From contig JABXGS010000004.1 of NCBI GenBank assembly GCA_016550425.1, forward strand, positions 1 through 53,258: a DNA stretch of 53,258 nucleotides. The letters run 5' to 3'. Numbering within the stretch: the first letter of the stretch is position 1; every line of letters starts with the position of its first letter. A model generated the notes under the pieces. The model did no database searches, was not told the DNA's origin, and saw only the letters and a list, made by a program, of their open reading frames with translations. This document shows, piece by piece, positions 18,097 through 27,675 of this stretch. The translations under genes were made by a program, and so were the position numbers. Origin of the DNA: an archaeon. GTDB lineage: Archaea > Asgardarchaeota > Hermodarchaeia > Hermodarchaeales > Hermodarchaeaceae.

Positions 18097-18846
18097 ATGT
18101 CGTTTTTTTATCGACGAAAGCCTAAGCCGCCGTCTTCAACGATGTTTGTTCCTCTCTTAAAATTATTCAAGACAACCGTACCACGTAAGCCTTCGGAAAA
18201 AATGGATTCCAATGTGGCGTCGTTACCCATTGACACGGGAACGCCTTTTCTTCTTAGTGGTCCAAAAAGCCAGTATGGCCTTGGGATAAGTTTGCATTTT
18301 ATCATCATTCCTGAGGGCAGGAATATCAATACAAATCTAGTTTGGCATTATGCTCGGAAAGAAATGCAGACTGCATTGATAGCTGAAGGCCTTGTGGAGA
18401 CGGAGGCGGAAATGTATGCTCTTCGATTAATCGATCCCATTAATCTTCCCCCAGAAATCATCGTAGAATATCCTGAGAATAAACAATACATTTTGAAGAA
18501 TTTACAGCTTACAGTGACGTATCAATTGCTCCAAGGAAAACAATATACGGGAACTCTTGAGTCCATAAAAGACCTTTATTCAAGTCTTGCAGATACATTC
18601 ATCTGCTTGGCTACAAAGAAAATTCCAAAAGTCCCAGAAGCAGCAAAGATTTTCGAGAATGCCACTTTTGAAAATATTGAAGTGGTAATCAAACAGATGG
18701 ATTTTGAGAAACGGACCATTTTGGATGTTGTAGGCAAGCTCCGGGAGATGGCAAAATTCTTTGACCTGTTTTCCCAGGACAAATATTTGAAACAAGCCAC
18801 GCCTCAAGCACCAGAAATCATCCAACAGCTATTTCGCAACCAGTGA
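18097..18846 (+). CDS. hypothetical protein, 249 aa
   Basis: I do not recognise a family. The protein is soluble, starting with a basic Pro-rich segment (RRKPKPPSS). Its middle is alpha/beta with an aliphatic strand (LGISLHFIIIPEG), and the C-terminal half is helical. No signal peptide or membrane segment is visible. It follows the winged-helix gene by 57 bases in the same direction and converges on the peptide transporter operon. Confidence 0.55.
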   Translation: MSFFYRRKPKPPSSTMFVPLLKLFKTTVPRKPSEKMDSNVASLPIDTGTPFLLSGPKSQYGLGISLHFIIIPEGRNINTNLVWHYARKEMQTALIAEGLVETEAEMYALRLIDPINLPPEIIVEYPENKQYILKNLQLTVTYQLLQGKQYTGTLESIKDLYSSLADTFICLATKKIPKVPEAAKIFENATFENIEVVIKQMDFEKRTILDVVGKLREMAKFFDLFSQDKYLKQATPQAPEIIQQLFRNQ

Positions 18847-18919
18847 TAGCCTAGTGGAGTACATAATTGAGTGAAACACAGGAACGCTTGAACTAAGCGA
18901 TATCGAACTGAGATAGAGC

Positions 18920-19939
18920 TCATTCGTCTTCCCATTGTTTGGGATCAAACCAATGCCAACAGGCAGCATAGTGATCTTTTTCAACCTCTTTGAAAGGAGG
19001 TTCTTCGAGTCGACATTTCTCATCCGCCAAGGGGCAACGGGTATGGAACCGACAGCCTGGTGGTGGATTAATCGGCGAAGGAACTTCACCGACGGGAGCG
19101 CGTCGTGTATGAACTAGAGTTGGGTCGGGAATGGGAACCGCAGAAACGAGAATCGCTGTGTATTGATGTTTGGGATTATCGATTACCCGTCCGACGGGAC
19201 CATACTCTACAATTTTTCCCAAATACATGATGCCAATCCGGTCCCCGATATACCGAGCAGAGGCTAAGTCGTGGGTGATGTAAAGATAGGTGAGATCATA
19301 TTTTTTGATTAAGTCTTTGAGGAGCTGGAGAATTTCAGCACGTATGGAAGCATCAAGCATAGAAACGGGTTCGTCGGCGACAATGAATTCGGGTTGTGTA
19401 ACGATTGCACGAGCAATAACAACACGTTGACGCTGTCCACCACTGAGCATGTGAGGGTATCGATATATGAAGTCTTCAGGGGGAATGAGTCGGACATCTT
19501 CCATAGCCATTTTGATACGTTCAGTTAATTCTTCGCGGCTTTCTGCAAGCCGATTGACTTGAAGTGCTTCTCCAATGCTATCATGAATACTAAGTCGGGG
19601 ATTGAGACTCTCATAGGGATCTTGGAAAATAATTTGGAGTTTGGGACGAAGGGCTTTCATTTCCTGTTTGGTGATTTCAGTTAAATCCATACCTTGATAG
19701 GTGATGCTTCCATCACTGGGTGGTGTGAGGTTTAGAATAACACGACCTGTGGTTGTCTTACCACAGCCAGATTCGCCCGCGAGCACATAGACTTCGTTTT
19801 TCATAATGTCGAAGGATACATCGTCAACTGCCTTCACCCAAATCTGTTCGCGACTAACGAGTTGAGCGATAAGACCGCGGCGAACCGGGAAGTATTTTTT
19901 CAGGTTCCGAACTTTGATTAGAGTTTCAGTTGTAGCCAA
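18920..19939 (-). CDS. oppF: oligopeptide/dipeptide ABC transporter ATPase, OppF/DppF type
   Basis: A 339-residue ATPase of a peptide importer. Walker A GESGCGKT is at 55-62, the Q-loop is in IIFQDPYESLNPR (104-115), signature LSGGQ is at 165-169, and Walker B ends D189-E190. The C-terminal oligopeptide-specific extension with CRFHTRCPLADEKC is present; in relatives this extension can hold an iron-sulfur cluster. It pairs with the OppD-type ATPase encoded five bases upstream. This is the last gene of the opp operon (24037 to 18920). Confidence 0.92.
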   Translation of the reverse strand: MATTETLIKVRNLKKYFPVRRGLIAQLVSREQIWVKAVDDVSFDIMKNEVYVLAGESGCGKTTTGRVILNLTPPSDGSITYQGMDLTEITKQEMKALRPKLQIIFQDPYESLNPRLSIHDSIGEALQVNRLAESREELTERIKMAMEDVRLIPPEDFIYRYPHMLSGGQRQRVVIARAIVTQPEFIVADEPVSMLDASIRAEILQLLKDLIKKYDLTYLYITHDLASARYIGDRIGIMYLGKIVEYGPVGRVIDNPKHQYTAILVSAVPIPDPTLVHTRRAPVGEVPSPINPPPGCRFHTRCPLADEKCRLEEPPFKEVEKDHYAACWHWFDPKQWEDE

Positions 19940-19944
19940 AGTTA

Positions 19945-20922
19945 TTACTTCCAGACGTTTTTACCCCAGAGTTGATCTGCATGATGGCATGCGACGAAAT
20001 GCTTCTCTTTGATTTCCCGAAATTCTGGTTCTTCTCGAGTACAGATTTCTGTTGCTATCGGACAACGTGGGTGGAAGCGACACCCAGAGGGAGGGTTGAC
20101 CAGCCCAGGTGGAGCGCCAGGAATGTGTACGAGTTTTTCTGTACCCAATAAGCTGGGGACTGATCGAATGAGACCCTCGGTATAGGGATGAAGCCGTTCC
20201 TTATAGATGGTAATTACATCAGCTAGTTCGACAATTTGTCCCGCATACATAATCGCTACGCGATCGCACGCTTCGGCGATGGTGGCAAGATCATGTGTAA
20301 TGAGGATAATGGATAGCTGAAATTTTTGTTGTAGACTTTTGAGAAGTTTCAAAACTTGTGCCTCAACGGTTACATCAAGAGCAGTGGTGGGTTCATCAGC
20401 AATGAGGACTTTGGGTTCAGTGACTAATGCCATTGCGATCATGACACGCTGCTTCATTCCCCCACTAAATTCATGGGGATAGTTGTGGGCTCTGGTTGGA
20501 TCAACACCCACGACTTCCAGGATGTCTTCCATTTTCTTGTACGCTTCATCAGTTGAAACATTTTCATGGAGCACAATAGCCTCAACAATCTGGTCACCAA
20601 TGCGCAGGACTGGGTTCAGTGCATTCATTGCTCCTTGAAAGACCATTGAGATTTCATCCCAACGTATCTTCCGCATCTCAGAAGGAGATTTCTTTGTGAG
20701 ATCTTCACCATCAAGCAATACTTCTCCTTCAACAATGCGTCCAGGGTAAGGAAGGAGGTTGAGGAGCGCGTAAGCTGTGGTTGATTTGCCACAACCAGAT
20801 TCTCCTGCTAAACCGAGCGTTTCTCCCCGTTCTAATTCAAAAGATACGTCGTCAACAGCCTTAACGGCACCTGCTTCGATGAAAAAGTAAGCCTTGAGGT
20901 GGTTTACATCAAGTACAGCCAT
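19945..20922 (-). CDS. oppD: oligopeptide/dipeptide ABC transporter ATPase, OppD/DppD type
   Basis: A 325-residue ATPase with Walker A GESGCGKS at 40-47, a Q-loop in MVFQGAMNALNP, signature FSGGMKQR, Walker B DEPTTALD and the C-terminal motif CRFHPRCPIATEIC. FSGGMKQR and GAMNALNP are typical of the D rather than the F subunit. It powers peptide uptake together with OppF. An AGGAGG ribosome binding site lies just upstream of the ATG, in the 14-base gap after oppC. Confidence 0.92.
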   Translation of the reverse strand: MAVLDVNHLKAYFFIEAGAVKAVDDVSFELERGETLGLAGESGCGKSTTAYALLNLLPYPGRIVEGEVLLDGEDLTKKSPSEMRKIRWDEISMVFQGAMNALNPVLRIGDQIVEAIVLHENVSTDEAYKKMEDILEVVGVDPTRAHNYPHEFSGGMKQRVMIAMALVTEPKVLIADEPTTALDVTVEAQVLKLLKSLQQKFQLSIILITHDLATIAEACDRVAIMYAGQIVELADVITIYKERLHPYTEGLIRSVPSLLGTEKLVHIPGAPPGLVNPPSGCRFHPRCPIATEICTREEPEFREIKEKHFVACHHADQLWGKNVWK

Positions 20923-20936
20923 TTTCTTTTTCCTCC

Positions 20937-23033
20937 TTACTCCTTGCGAATTCGAAGGCGTGGATTGAGTATCTCATCGACTGCATATCCGACAAGAGTA
21001 AATGACATCGCTAGTAAGACGATACACATACCAGGAAAGAAGAGATACCACCAAGCACCTTGTGTATATGCGCCTCCAGTCGCAGCAGCTTGTAGCATTC
21101 GACCCCAACTCACGTCATAAGGATGCGTTAACCCAAGGAAACTGAGACCCGCTTCGGATAGTATTGATCCAGCTACTCCAAGGGTAATCTGGGCAAAGAG
21201 AAGAGGCGTAACATTGGGTAATATGTGGCGGAAGATAATGTAAAGATCACTTGCGCCGATGGCGTGTGCGGCTTCAACATAGGCTTTTTGCCTTTCAGCA
21301 AGAACCTGAGATCGAACAAGTCGGGCAGTTCCCGTCCATCCGGTTAATGCTATCACTAAGACAATATTATACCAACGGGGTTCGAGAATAGCAGCCAATA
21401 CGATCATCAGTGGAAGACCTGGAATGACTAGGAAGAAATCGGTTACTCGCATGAGGACTTCATCAACGATTCCCCCAAAATATCCTGAGATGAGCCCAAC
21501 GATGAGTCCTACAAAGACCGCAATGAAAGCTGCACAGAGACCTACCAATAGAGCGATTCTTGCCCCCCATAGTAATTGTGCAAAAAGGTCTTCTCCATAT
21601 ACTCCAGCACCGAGATTTCCGAAGTAGTTGCCTAATACTTCTAATTCGCAGTCGTCTACACCGACAGATATTCTTACGGTATCTTCGGGCGTTGGATCGG
21701 TGATAAGAACACGGAATCGCACTCTCAGTGTTCCCCTATTGCCAAAGGTGTTACTTCTCGCAAAAACGTTCCATATCACTCTTGGACCCGGTCCCCAGGC
21801 ACGGTCACTATAAATGTTATCGGAATAGTAGAGGTTTTCGGTTTCTCCAGTATTGTCCACATAGCATTCTTGGATAATATTGACGTGAGCGTCACCCCAG
21901 TTGCCATCCGCTTCTACTGTATAGTAGTAAGTGTAGTAGACTTCTTCTGGTGTATCTAACTCATTCCAATCAAATGCATATTCCACCCAAGCAGTCGAGC
22001 CATAATGTGCTGTTGTATTATCAGTGTCCTCGTAAGTAAAGAGGTAGCTTCCAGGTCCACTCGCATTACTTCCATCGGTGCTACTAAACTGTCCAACCAT
22101 CAGGGGATTATCACTCTGGTCAGCGTAGCTAGCACGAATTTGACATTGAATATCATCCAAGCGAACAGTTACATCCGGAGTATCATGGCCGTAGGGGTTA
22201 AACATCCTGATATTGAACCGCAATATCATTAGATCGGTTGCAGAAAACACACTTGTGGCGTTTCGTTGGGGCATATCATAACTCTGACTGGACCATGGTC
22301 GAAGACCCGTCACCGTATAGACCTGAGAATGGAGTTCATAGGGAATTAAAGATGAATTCATGAGCTCAACGGCGAGACGAGCTTCGAATTGCTCAACTTC
22401 ATCGAAGGTGTTGTCCATGTTGAATTCAATCGAGTATCCAACTCTCACTAACGATGGGTGAAAACTCATTAATCCAGGTGGAAATTTGTCGTCAAACCAG
22501 TTAAATTGGTATTCGATGTAAATGTTTGTAACACCATAGGCTGTTACTATGCTAGTATCATCGTAACTGACTTCAAAACAGCCTGGCCCACTCCCACCAA
22601 AGGTCGTTGAACCCGCTGAAGGATTATAGGCAGCAGAGGTAATCCCTCCACCATTTACTATCAGGGAATTCCATTCATCCGCATTATCATTGAACTCTGA
22701 ATTATTCACAACATTATATCCTTCAGATTGTATTGTTTCGTTATAGAACCAGCCAGCGTCACTGTCATCAAAATTGCCATTTTCAATCGGATACACTGTG
22801 GTAAAGCCTATAGGATCTAAAGGTAGGAGCCACATTGGTGCGGCGATTGGTGGAGCCTGTTGTGGCAAAATTGGGCTTGGCCAAGGCATTATAAGAGGTG
22901 CAGTAAGAGCCATACCAGTGAAGAAAAGGATGATACTGATTCCAGCGATACCCATCTTGCTTTTTCGGTACTCTCTCCAAAAGCCTAAGAGCCTATCACG
23001 GTACTCATTCCATCGAACCAAGTTATTCACCAT
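20937..23033 (-). CDS. oppC: OppC/DppC-type permease with large extracellular insertion
   Basis: This is the second permease subunit of the peptide importer, but it is 698 residues long instead of about 300. The first helix (about 28-50) and the C-terminal permease core (from about 485) are normal, including the EAA loop (EAAHAIGASDLYIIFRHILP). Between them lie about 390 residues (80-470) replacing the short loop before the usual GTDxxGRD segment. The insert is beta-rich with several N-x-S/T sequons. It contains two related units, one starting GPGCFEVSYDD at 149 and one GPGSYLFTYED at 326, each ending in a VDD/LDD-Cys strand (to about 300 and 466). Short NGNF/NSEF starts with a downstream Trp recall carbohydrate-binding sandwiches. 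I infer a built-in extracellular receptor domain. Confidence 0.9.
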   Translation of the reverse strand: MVNNLVRWNEYRDRLLGFWREYRKSKMGIAGISIILFFTGMALTAPLIMPWPSPILPQQAPPIAAPMWLLPLDPIGFTTVYPIENGNFDDSDAGWFYNETIQSEGYNVVNNSEFNDNADEWNSLIVNGGGITSAAYNPSAGSTTFGGSGPGCFEVSYDDTSIVTAYGVTNIYIEYQFNWFDDKFPPGLMSFHPSLVRVGYSIEFNMDNTFDEVEQFEARLAVELMNSSLIPYELHSQVYTVTGLRPWSSQSYDMPQRNATSVFSATDLMILRFNIRMFNPYGHDTPDVTVRLDDIQCQIRASYADQSDNPLMVGQFSSTDGSNASGPGSYLFTYEDTDNTTAHYGSTAWVEYAFDWNELDTPEEVYYTYYYTVEADGNWGDAHVNIIQECYVDNTGETENLYYSDNIYSDRAWGPGPRVIWNVFARSNTFGNRGTLRVRFRVLITDPTPEDTVRISVGVDDCELEVLGNYFGNLGAGVYGEDLFAQLLWGARIALLVGLCAAFIAVFVGLIVGLISGYFGGIVDEVLMRVTDFFLVIPGLPLMIVLAAILEPRWYNIVLVIALTGWTGTARLVRSQVLAERQKAYVEAAHAIGASDLYIIFRHILPNVTPLLFAQITLGVAGSILSEAGLSFLGLTHPYDVSWGRMLQAAATGGAYTQGAWWYLFFPGMCIVLLAMSFTLVGYAVDEILNPRLRIRKE

Positions 23034-23038
23034 CTAGA

Positions 23039-24037
23039 TTAGTCATATCGAACACGGGGATCCAAGAAGCCATAGAGAATATCGGCAATGAAGTTCGCCA
23101 CAATCACGGTTAACGCCATGATGTAGAAAAGCGCCTGCAAGACCGGATAATTCTGAGCAATGACGGAGTCGAATATCAACCGTCCAATACCATACCAGTT
23201 AAACACCGTTTCCGTTAAGGTCGCTCCGGTAATGAGGAACCCGAAGGTTAACGCAATCATGGTCACCAAGGGAAGAATCGCATTCCGGAGGGCGTGCTTG
23301 TATAAGACCGTGCGTTCATCGACGCCTTTAGCGCGGGCGGTGACGATATAGTCTTCGGTGAGCACATCAATGAGGGTGTTCCGCATGACGAGCATGTAGC
23401 CACCATAAGAAACCAGTGCCAGGGTGAGGGCAGGAAGTACGAGGTGCCATGCCACATCCAAGGAATAAGCAAGTGGATCAGTCGGGGCGGGTACACTAAC
23501 GGTGCCCCCCATTGGGAAAATAGGAATGTAGAAGCCAAAGAGTAGGATAAACATCATCCCCAGCCAGAAGGTGGGAACTGAATAGAGGACCAGCGCTGTG
23601 GTGACCATGCCCATGTCAAAAGCGCCGCCTCGCTTAGACGCAGCGGCGATACCAGTGGCGATGCCGATGACGATGGTGACAATTGCCGCGGTACCCATCA
23701 GAAGTAATGTGTTGGGAAGACGAGCGGCAATAGATTCAACCACGGGGCGATTCCCTTCAGAAAACGAAATTCCGAAGTTGAAGGTAAACATATTTACGAT
23801 ATACTGACCAAATTGAACATGGAGGGGTTGGTCTAAGCCCCACATGGCGCGAAGTGCATCTGCAAGTTCTTGTTGGTTAATATCGATTGAGGGGCTTATT
23901 AAAATCGAGACAGGATCACCGGGCATCATCCGAAAAACGAAGAAATTGAAGATGATGGCGCCGAGAATAAGGATGAAGCTGTTAATTATACGCCGTATTA
24001 CGAACTCACGTAGGCCCACATGCTTAGCCTCCAGCAT
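23039..24037 (-). CDS. oppB: OppB/DppB-type peptide ABC transporter permease
   Basis: A 332-residue permease with the standard OppB layout: a first helix after FVIRRI, the conserved FRMMPGDP segment, then five more helices with the EAA-type loop ending in ARAKGVDERTVLYKHALRNAILP. The C-terminus FLDPRVRYD is typical of the family. It is the first gene of the operon and is followed after five bases by oppC. A TATA-like element lies at 24068-24079. No substrate-binding protein gene precedes it or lies nearby. Confidence 0.93.
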   Translation of the reverse strand: MLEAKHVGLREFVIRRIINSFILILGAIIFNFFVFRMMPGDPVSILISPSIDINQQELADALRAMWGLDQPLHVQFGQYIVNMFTFNFGISFSEGNRPVVESIAARLPNTLLLMGTAAIVTIVIGIATGIAAASKRGGAFDMGMVTTALVLYSVPTFWLGMMFILLFGFYIPIFPMGGTVSVPAPTDPLAYSLDVAWHLVLPALTLALVSYGGYMLVMRNTLIDVLTEDYIVTARAKGVDERTVLYKHALRNAILPLVTMIALTFGFLITGATLTETVFNWYGIGRLIFDSVIAQNYPVLQALFYIMALTVIVANFIADILYGFLDPRVRYD

Positions 24038-24067
24038 TTATCCAAGCGTCTTGCCAATTCAGACTAG

Positions 24068-24079
24068 GCTTTTATAAGC
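24068..24079 (-). promoter_or_regulatory. TATA box of the opp operon
   Basis: The minus strand reads GCTTATAAAAGC, a self-complementary-looking TATA element about 36 bases upstream of the oppB ATG. It predicts a leader of about 10 bases. Confidence 0.55.
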
Positions 24080-24196
24080 TTTGCTTATGGTGCAAGTAGC
24101 AATTATTAGCATGATAGGTAATTGACAGTCTCTTTGCATTGACAGTAACCTTTTTACAATGAAGACACTTTGTCGCAGGGCGAGTGACGCCCCCAA

Positions 24197-24721
24197 ATGA
24201 AACGAATCAAAGCACTACTAAATCAGAAACGCTACCAGAAACTAGTTACAGCCATCTTCTTTTTGGTTATAGTAGTGTCTGGGATTGTAAGTATTGTTCT
24301 CTCCATGGAATTTGTGGGTGTGTATGATACTACCAATGAGTTCGCTCCTCAAATAAGTCGCGTTCTAAAAATAACACCTAATTCGACAACTCGAATCATT
24401 GCCATCGAATTACCCTTGAAGAATAATGGTTCAAAGCTGATTCGCATTGAAGGATATGCCTTCGTGGTCTACTTGAATGATCAATTAATTGCATACAGAG
24501 ATACATTTGGTGATATCATCTTAGCACCTGGTGAAGAAACCACTATTTGGGAAAATTTCACGTTCACTGGTGATGCTATAGAATCAATTGTTAATGCAGA
24601 ACTCAGCGAGCAATGGAACTGGCTATTCCAGTATCCAATGCGCGCTTATGTTGGAGCATGGTTGTATGTGGTTTTTCGACACTTTATCATGCCTTGGACT
24701 GGTGTGGAGGAAGTGAGCTAA
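24197..24721 (+). CDS. hypothetical membrane-anchored protein, 174 aa
   Basis: An N-terminal transmembrane helix (VTAIFFLVIVVSGIVSIVLS) follows a short basic segment. Behind it is an extracytoplasmic beta-rich domain of about 125 residues. The domain reads like a small beta sandwich (alternating strands, with N-S-T and N-F-T sequons). I do not recognise a family. The next gene starts one base after its stop codon, so the two are translationally linked. Confidence 0.6.
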   Translation: MKRIKALLNQKRYQKLVTAIFFLVIVVSGIVSIVLSMEFVGVYDTTNEFAPQISRVLKITPNSTTRIIAIELPLKNNGSKLIRIEGYAFVVYLNDQLIAYRDTFGDIILAPGEETTIWENFTFTGDAIESIVNAELSEQWNWLFQYPMRAYVGAWLYVVFRHFIMPWTGVEEVS

Positions 24722-24722
24722 A

Positions 24723-25193
24723 ATGGAACTAACAGCACCTCAGAAGGAACGACTTTCTCTGTATATCCGAACCGCCATCTCAATTCTCGGTGGGGGACTC
24801 TTAATCACGGCTGCAGTTTTCGCTTTTCTTGTGAATCTTATTTATGTCGTGATTTTTGGATTGCTTGTTGTTCTAATTGGAATTATAATTGGTATGTATA
24901 GCACTGAAATTCACTATGCCATAATGAGTGGCTTATTAGCTGTCTTCATGGGATTTCTTTTTCTCTTCGGAATTCTTTCATTAGCTATCGCTATTTATGC
25001 GGCTTGGAATTTGTTGGATATTCTAATAATGATAGCCATTGATATTTCAGTTCGGTTATTCATGGTGCAACTCCTTGCCATTATGCCAGGAGTGGTTGTT
25101 GGTAGGTTATTGGGACCTGAATGGTTCGAACCCATAGTGAAACACAAACTAAAGGTTGGAATGGATAACAATACCCTGAATGAGGGAGACTGA
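24723..25193 (+). CDS. hypothetical four-helix membrane protein, 156 aa
   Basis: The protein is almost entirely hydrophobic, with about four transmembrane helices and a short charged C-terminus. No family motif is visible. It is paired with the preceding anchored protein (one-base gap), which suggests that the two form a small membrane complex; this is inference. Confidence 0.6.
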   Translation: MELTAPQKERLSLYIRTAISILGGGLLITAAVFAFLVNLIYVVIFGLLVVLIGIIIGMYSTEIHYAIMSGLLAVFMGFLFLFGILSLAIAIYAAWNLLDILIMIAIDISVRLFMVQLLAIMPGVVVGRLLGPEWFEPIVKHKLKVGMDNNTLNEGD

Positions 25194-25209
25194 GAGGACA
25201 AGAGATCTG

Positions 25210-25530
25210 TTAGCGAGGGGGCATTCGGACTATCGTCATTACCCAAAATCCGAGGATAATTGTGACAAACATCCCAATCATGAAAATGATTTGCCCTAAG
25301 AGGATGAGAGGCAGATTTGAGGGACTAAGAAAAGCTGTGAGCCCCCAAATTAGACCGCCAATAATCATCAGTATAACGGGAATGATGAATGCTTTATAGC
25401 TAATCGTTTTTAACACGGAGGGTTGTCGTCGACTTGGTTTGAGTGCTTGACAAGAGTGCAAATTAATCGATGATGGTTGTCCGGTAGTCATACACATAGC
25501 CTGCCTTTGTTGTATGAAATTAGGCTGCAT
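25210..25530 (-). CDS. hypothetical two-helix membrane protein, 106 aa
   Basis: Two hydrophobic helices (FIIPVILMIIGGLIWGLTAF; LILLGQIIFMIGMFVTIILG) follow a polar N-terminal segment of about 45 residues containing two cysteines and a His. It converges on the preceding pair. The family is unknown. The start is uncertain, because an internal Met at residue 12 or 14 would also precede the helices. Confidence 0.45.
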   Translation of the reverse strand: MQPNFIQQRQAMCMTTGQPSSINLHSCQALKPSRRQPSVLKTISYKAFIIPVILMIIGGLIWGLTAFLSPSNLPLILLGQIIFMIGMFVTIILGFWVMTIVRMPPR

Positions 25531-25608
25531 CTAAAAAAAGACTGTTATTGTTATAGTAAAGGTAGAAGCCTTTATCACAGTAATTAACGAGATTGTTGCG
25601 GGAACAAG

Positions 25609-27675
25609 ATGCATGAACACGGTCTTGATAAAGAGCCAGTACGTATCGGTATTGATGTTGGAGGCACCTTTACCGATGTATTGTTAATTGATTCTAAAGG
25701 AACGCGGTGGCACGTAAAAGTCCGATCAACACCCAAGGATTCGTCAATCGGTGTATTAGAAGGGATTCAAAAAGCATTAGAACAATCAAAAATTCCAGCT
25801 GAAAAGATTCAATATCTACTCCATGGTACCACTGTTGCAACCAATACTGTTCTTCAAAGAAAAGGCTCCACGATAAGTCTTATCACGACGAAAGGATTTG
25901 AGGACCTTCTGAAAATCGGACGTCAACAACGGTCTACATTGTATGATTTATATGTCGATAGAGTGCATCCACTTGTATCCCGCGACAAGATAATAGGGGT
26001 AGACGAGCGGATTTGTTTTGACGGAGAGGTTCTGAATCCATTAACCGAAAAAGAAGTTAAAATCGCAGTGAAAAAAGCCGCCCTCAATTCTGATGCTGTC
26101 GCAATATGTCTTCTTTTTTCATTTCAGAATCCACAGCATGAAGAAGAACTCGCAGAAGAGCTTCGACAGCAGGATTCATTGATTCCAATTTCCGTTTCTT
26201 CCACCATTTTACCTGAATACCGTGAATATGAACGAATGTCCACTACAGTATTGAATGCTTATGTCACCCCAGTCCTCACTAACTACCTACAACGGCTTGT
26301 ACTTGCTTTACAGGAGATTGGGCTAATGACACCATTGCTGGTGATGCAAAGTCATGGTGGTGTTCTCCAATCTCACCTAGCGGAAGATCAGGCAGCCCGA
26401 CTCTTATTCAGTGGTCTCGCAGGAGGAACCTTAGGTGGCCGTTATACGAGTCAGGTCACAAAACATGAAAACGTCATCACCTTTGATATGGGTGGAACCA
26501 GCACAGATGTCGCATTGATTAGTCAGGGTACTATTCGAGAGACAACAGAAGGACATATTGACGAATTGCCCTGCAGACTACCTATGGTTGATGTGGAGAC
26601 CGTTGGGGCAGGAGGAGGAAGCATCGGGTGGATAGATGCAGGAGGGATTTTGCGTGTAGGCCCCCAAAGCGCGGGGGCAGAACCAGGACCTGCAGCTTAT
26701 GGGCTAGGTGGAGTAGAGCCTACGGTTACGGATGCAAATCTCATCTTAGGACGCCTTAACCCTAACTATTTCTTAGGAGGAACCATGGCATTAGACACTA
26801 AACTGGCGTCTCAATCGATACAAGGACTAGCAAAGCCACTCAGCTTATCTCTTGAAGAATGTGCCTACGGTGTAATCCGTGTGGTCAACGCCAATATGGA
26901 ACGCGCTATTCGTGTAATCTCAATCCAACGTGGATATGACCCTCGTGATTTTGCATTGGTGGCATTTGGAGGCGCAGGACCAATGCACGCGTGGGCACTC
27001 GCAAAAAATCTTGGAATTCCCCGTGTTATTATTCCTAATGCGCCTGGCCTGCATTCAGCTCTGGGTTTACTAACAACAAATCTTCGCACTGATCAAAGCC
27101 ACACTATTCTTGAATCAACCCAAACCCCTAATCTCTCCCGAATCAATTCGATTTTCTTGCAACTTGAACACGAGCTAAAAGACCGACTATCAGCTCAAGG
27201 TATAACACAAAAGGCTATGAAACTTCAACGTCTCGCAGATCTTCGTTATTCAGGACAAGCATACGAAATCACATTACCGGTCCCGAAGGGTCGAATATCA
27301 AGGAAGTGGATGACTCAATTGGAGCAAGGTTTTCATACTCAACATCAGACACAATACGGATTTGCTGCCCCTAACGCAAAGGTTACGATTGTTAATCTTC
27401 GTGTAATTGCTCAAGGACCTATGCCTAAGCTCAAAGCAGTCCAACTCTCCAAACAAAAAGGCACTCCAAAAGTTCGTCTGAAAAGACAGGTGTTTTTTGA
27501 GGAGTTAAACCACTCCACATTAACGCCGATTTACGAACGTTCTTCATTGGGAAGTGGTGCATTCATTGAAGGGCCAGCTATTATTGAGCAACTGGATTCC
27601 ACTACGGTGATTCACCCAGATACCAGCGCCAGCGTTCAACAAGGCGGAAATATAGTTTTGGAGGGAATCCAATGA
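25609..27675 (+). CDS. hyuA: hydantoinase/5-oxoprolinase A subunit (HyuA-like)
   Basis: A 688-residue member of the HyuA/N-methylhydantoinase A/acetone carboxylase beta family. These are ATP-dependent enzymes with an actin-like fold. Family signatures are IGIDVGGTFTDVLLID near the N-terminus, LHGTTVATNTVLQRKG, FDMGGTSTDVALI, and VAFGGAGPMHAWALA. The pair with HyuB hydrolyses cyclic amides such as hydantoins or 5-oxoproline; the exact substrate is not readable. The next gene overlaps its stop codon (ATGA), a clear sign of translational coupling. It is divergent from the 106-aa membrane gene. Confidence 0.9.
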   Translation: MHEHGLDKEPVRIGIDVGGTFTDVLLIDSKGTRWHVKVRSTPKDSSIGVLEGIQKALEQSKIPAEKIQYLLHGTTVATNTVLQRKGSTISLITTKGFEDLLKIGRQQRSTLYDLYVDRVHPLVSRDKIIGVDERICFDGEVLNPLTEKEVKIAVKKAALNSDAVAICLLFSFQNPQHEEELAEELRQQDSLIPISVSSTILPEYREYERMSTTVLNAYVTPVLTNYLQRLVLALQEIGLMTPLLVMQSHGGVLQSHLAEDQAARLLFSGLAGGTLGGRYTSQVTKHENVITFDMGGTSTDVALISQGTIRETTEGHIDELPCRLPMVDVETVGAGGGSIGWIDAGGILRVGPQSAGAEPGPAAYGLGGVEPTVTDANLILGRLNPNYFLGGTMALDTKLASQSIQGLAKPLSLSLEECAYGVIRVVNANMERAIRVISIQRGYDPRDFALVAFGGAGPMHAWALAKNLGIPRVIIPNAPGLHSALGLLTTNLRTDQSHTILESTQTPNLSRINSIFLQLEHELKDRLSAQGITQKAMKLQRLADLRYSGQAYEITLPVPKGRISRKWMTQLEQGFHTQHQTQYGFAAPNAKVTIVNLRVIAQGPMPKLKAVQLSKQKGTPKVRLKRQVFFEELNHSTLTPIYERSSLGSGAFIEGPAIIEQLDSTTVIHPDTSASVQQGGNIVLEGIQ

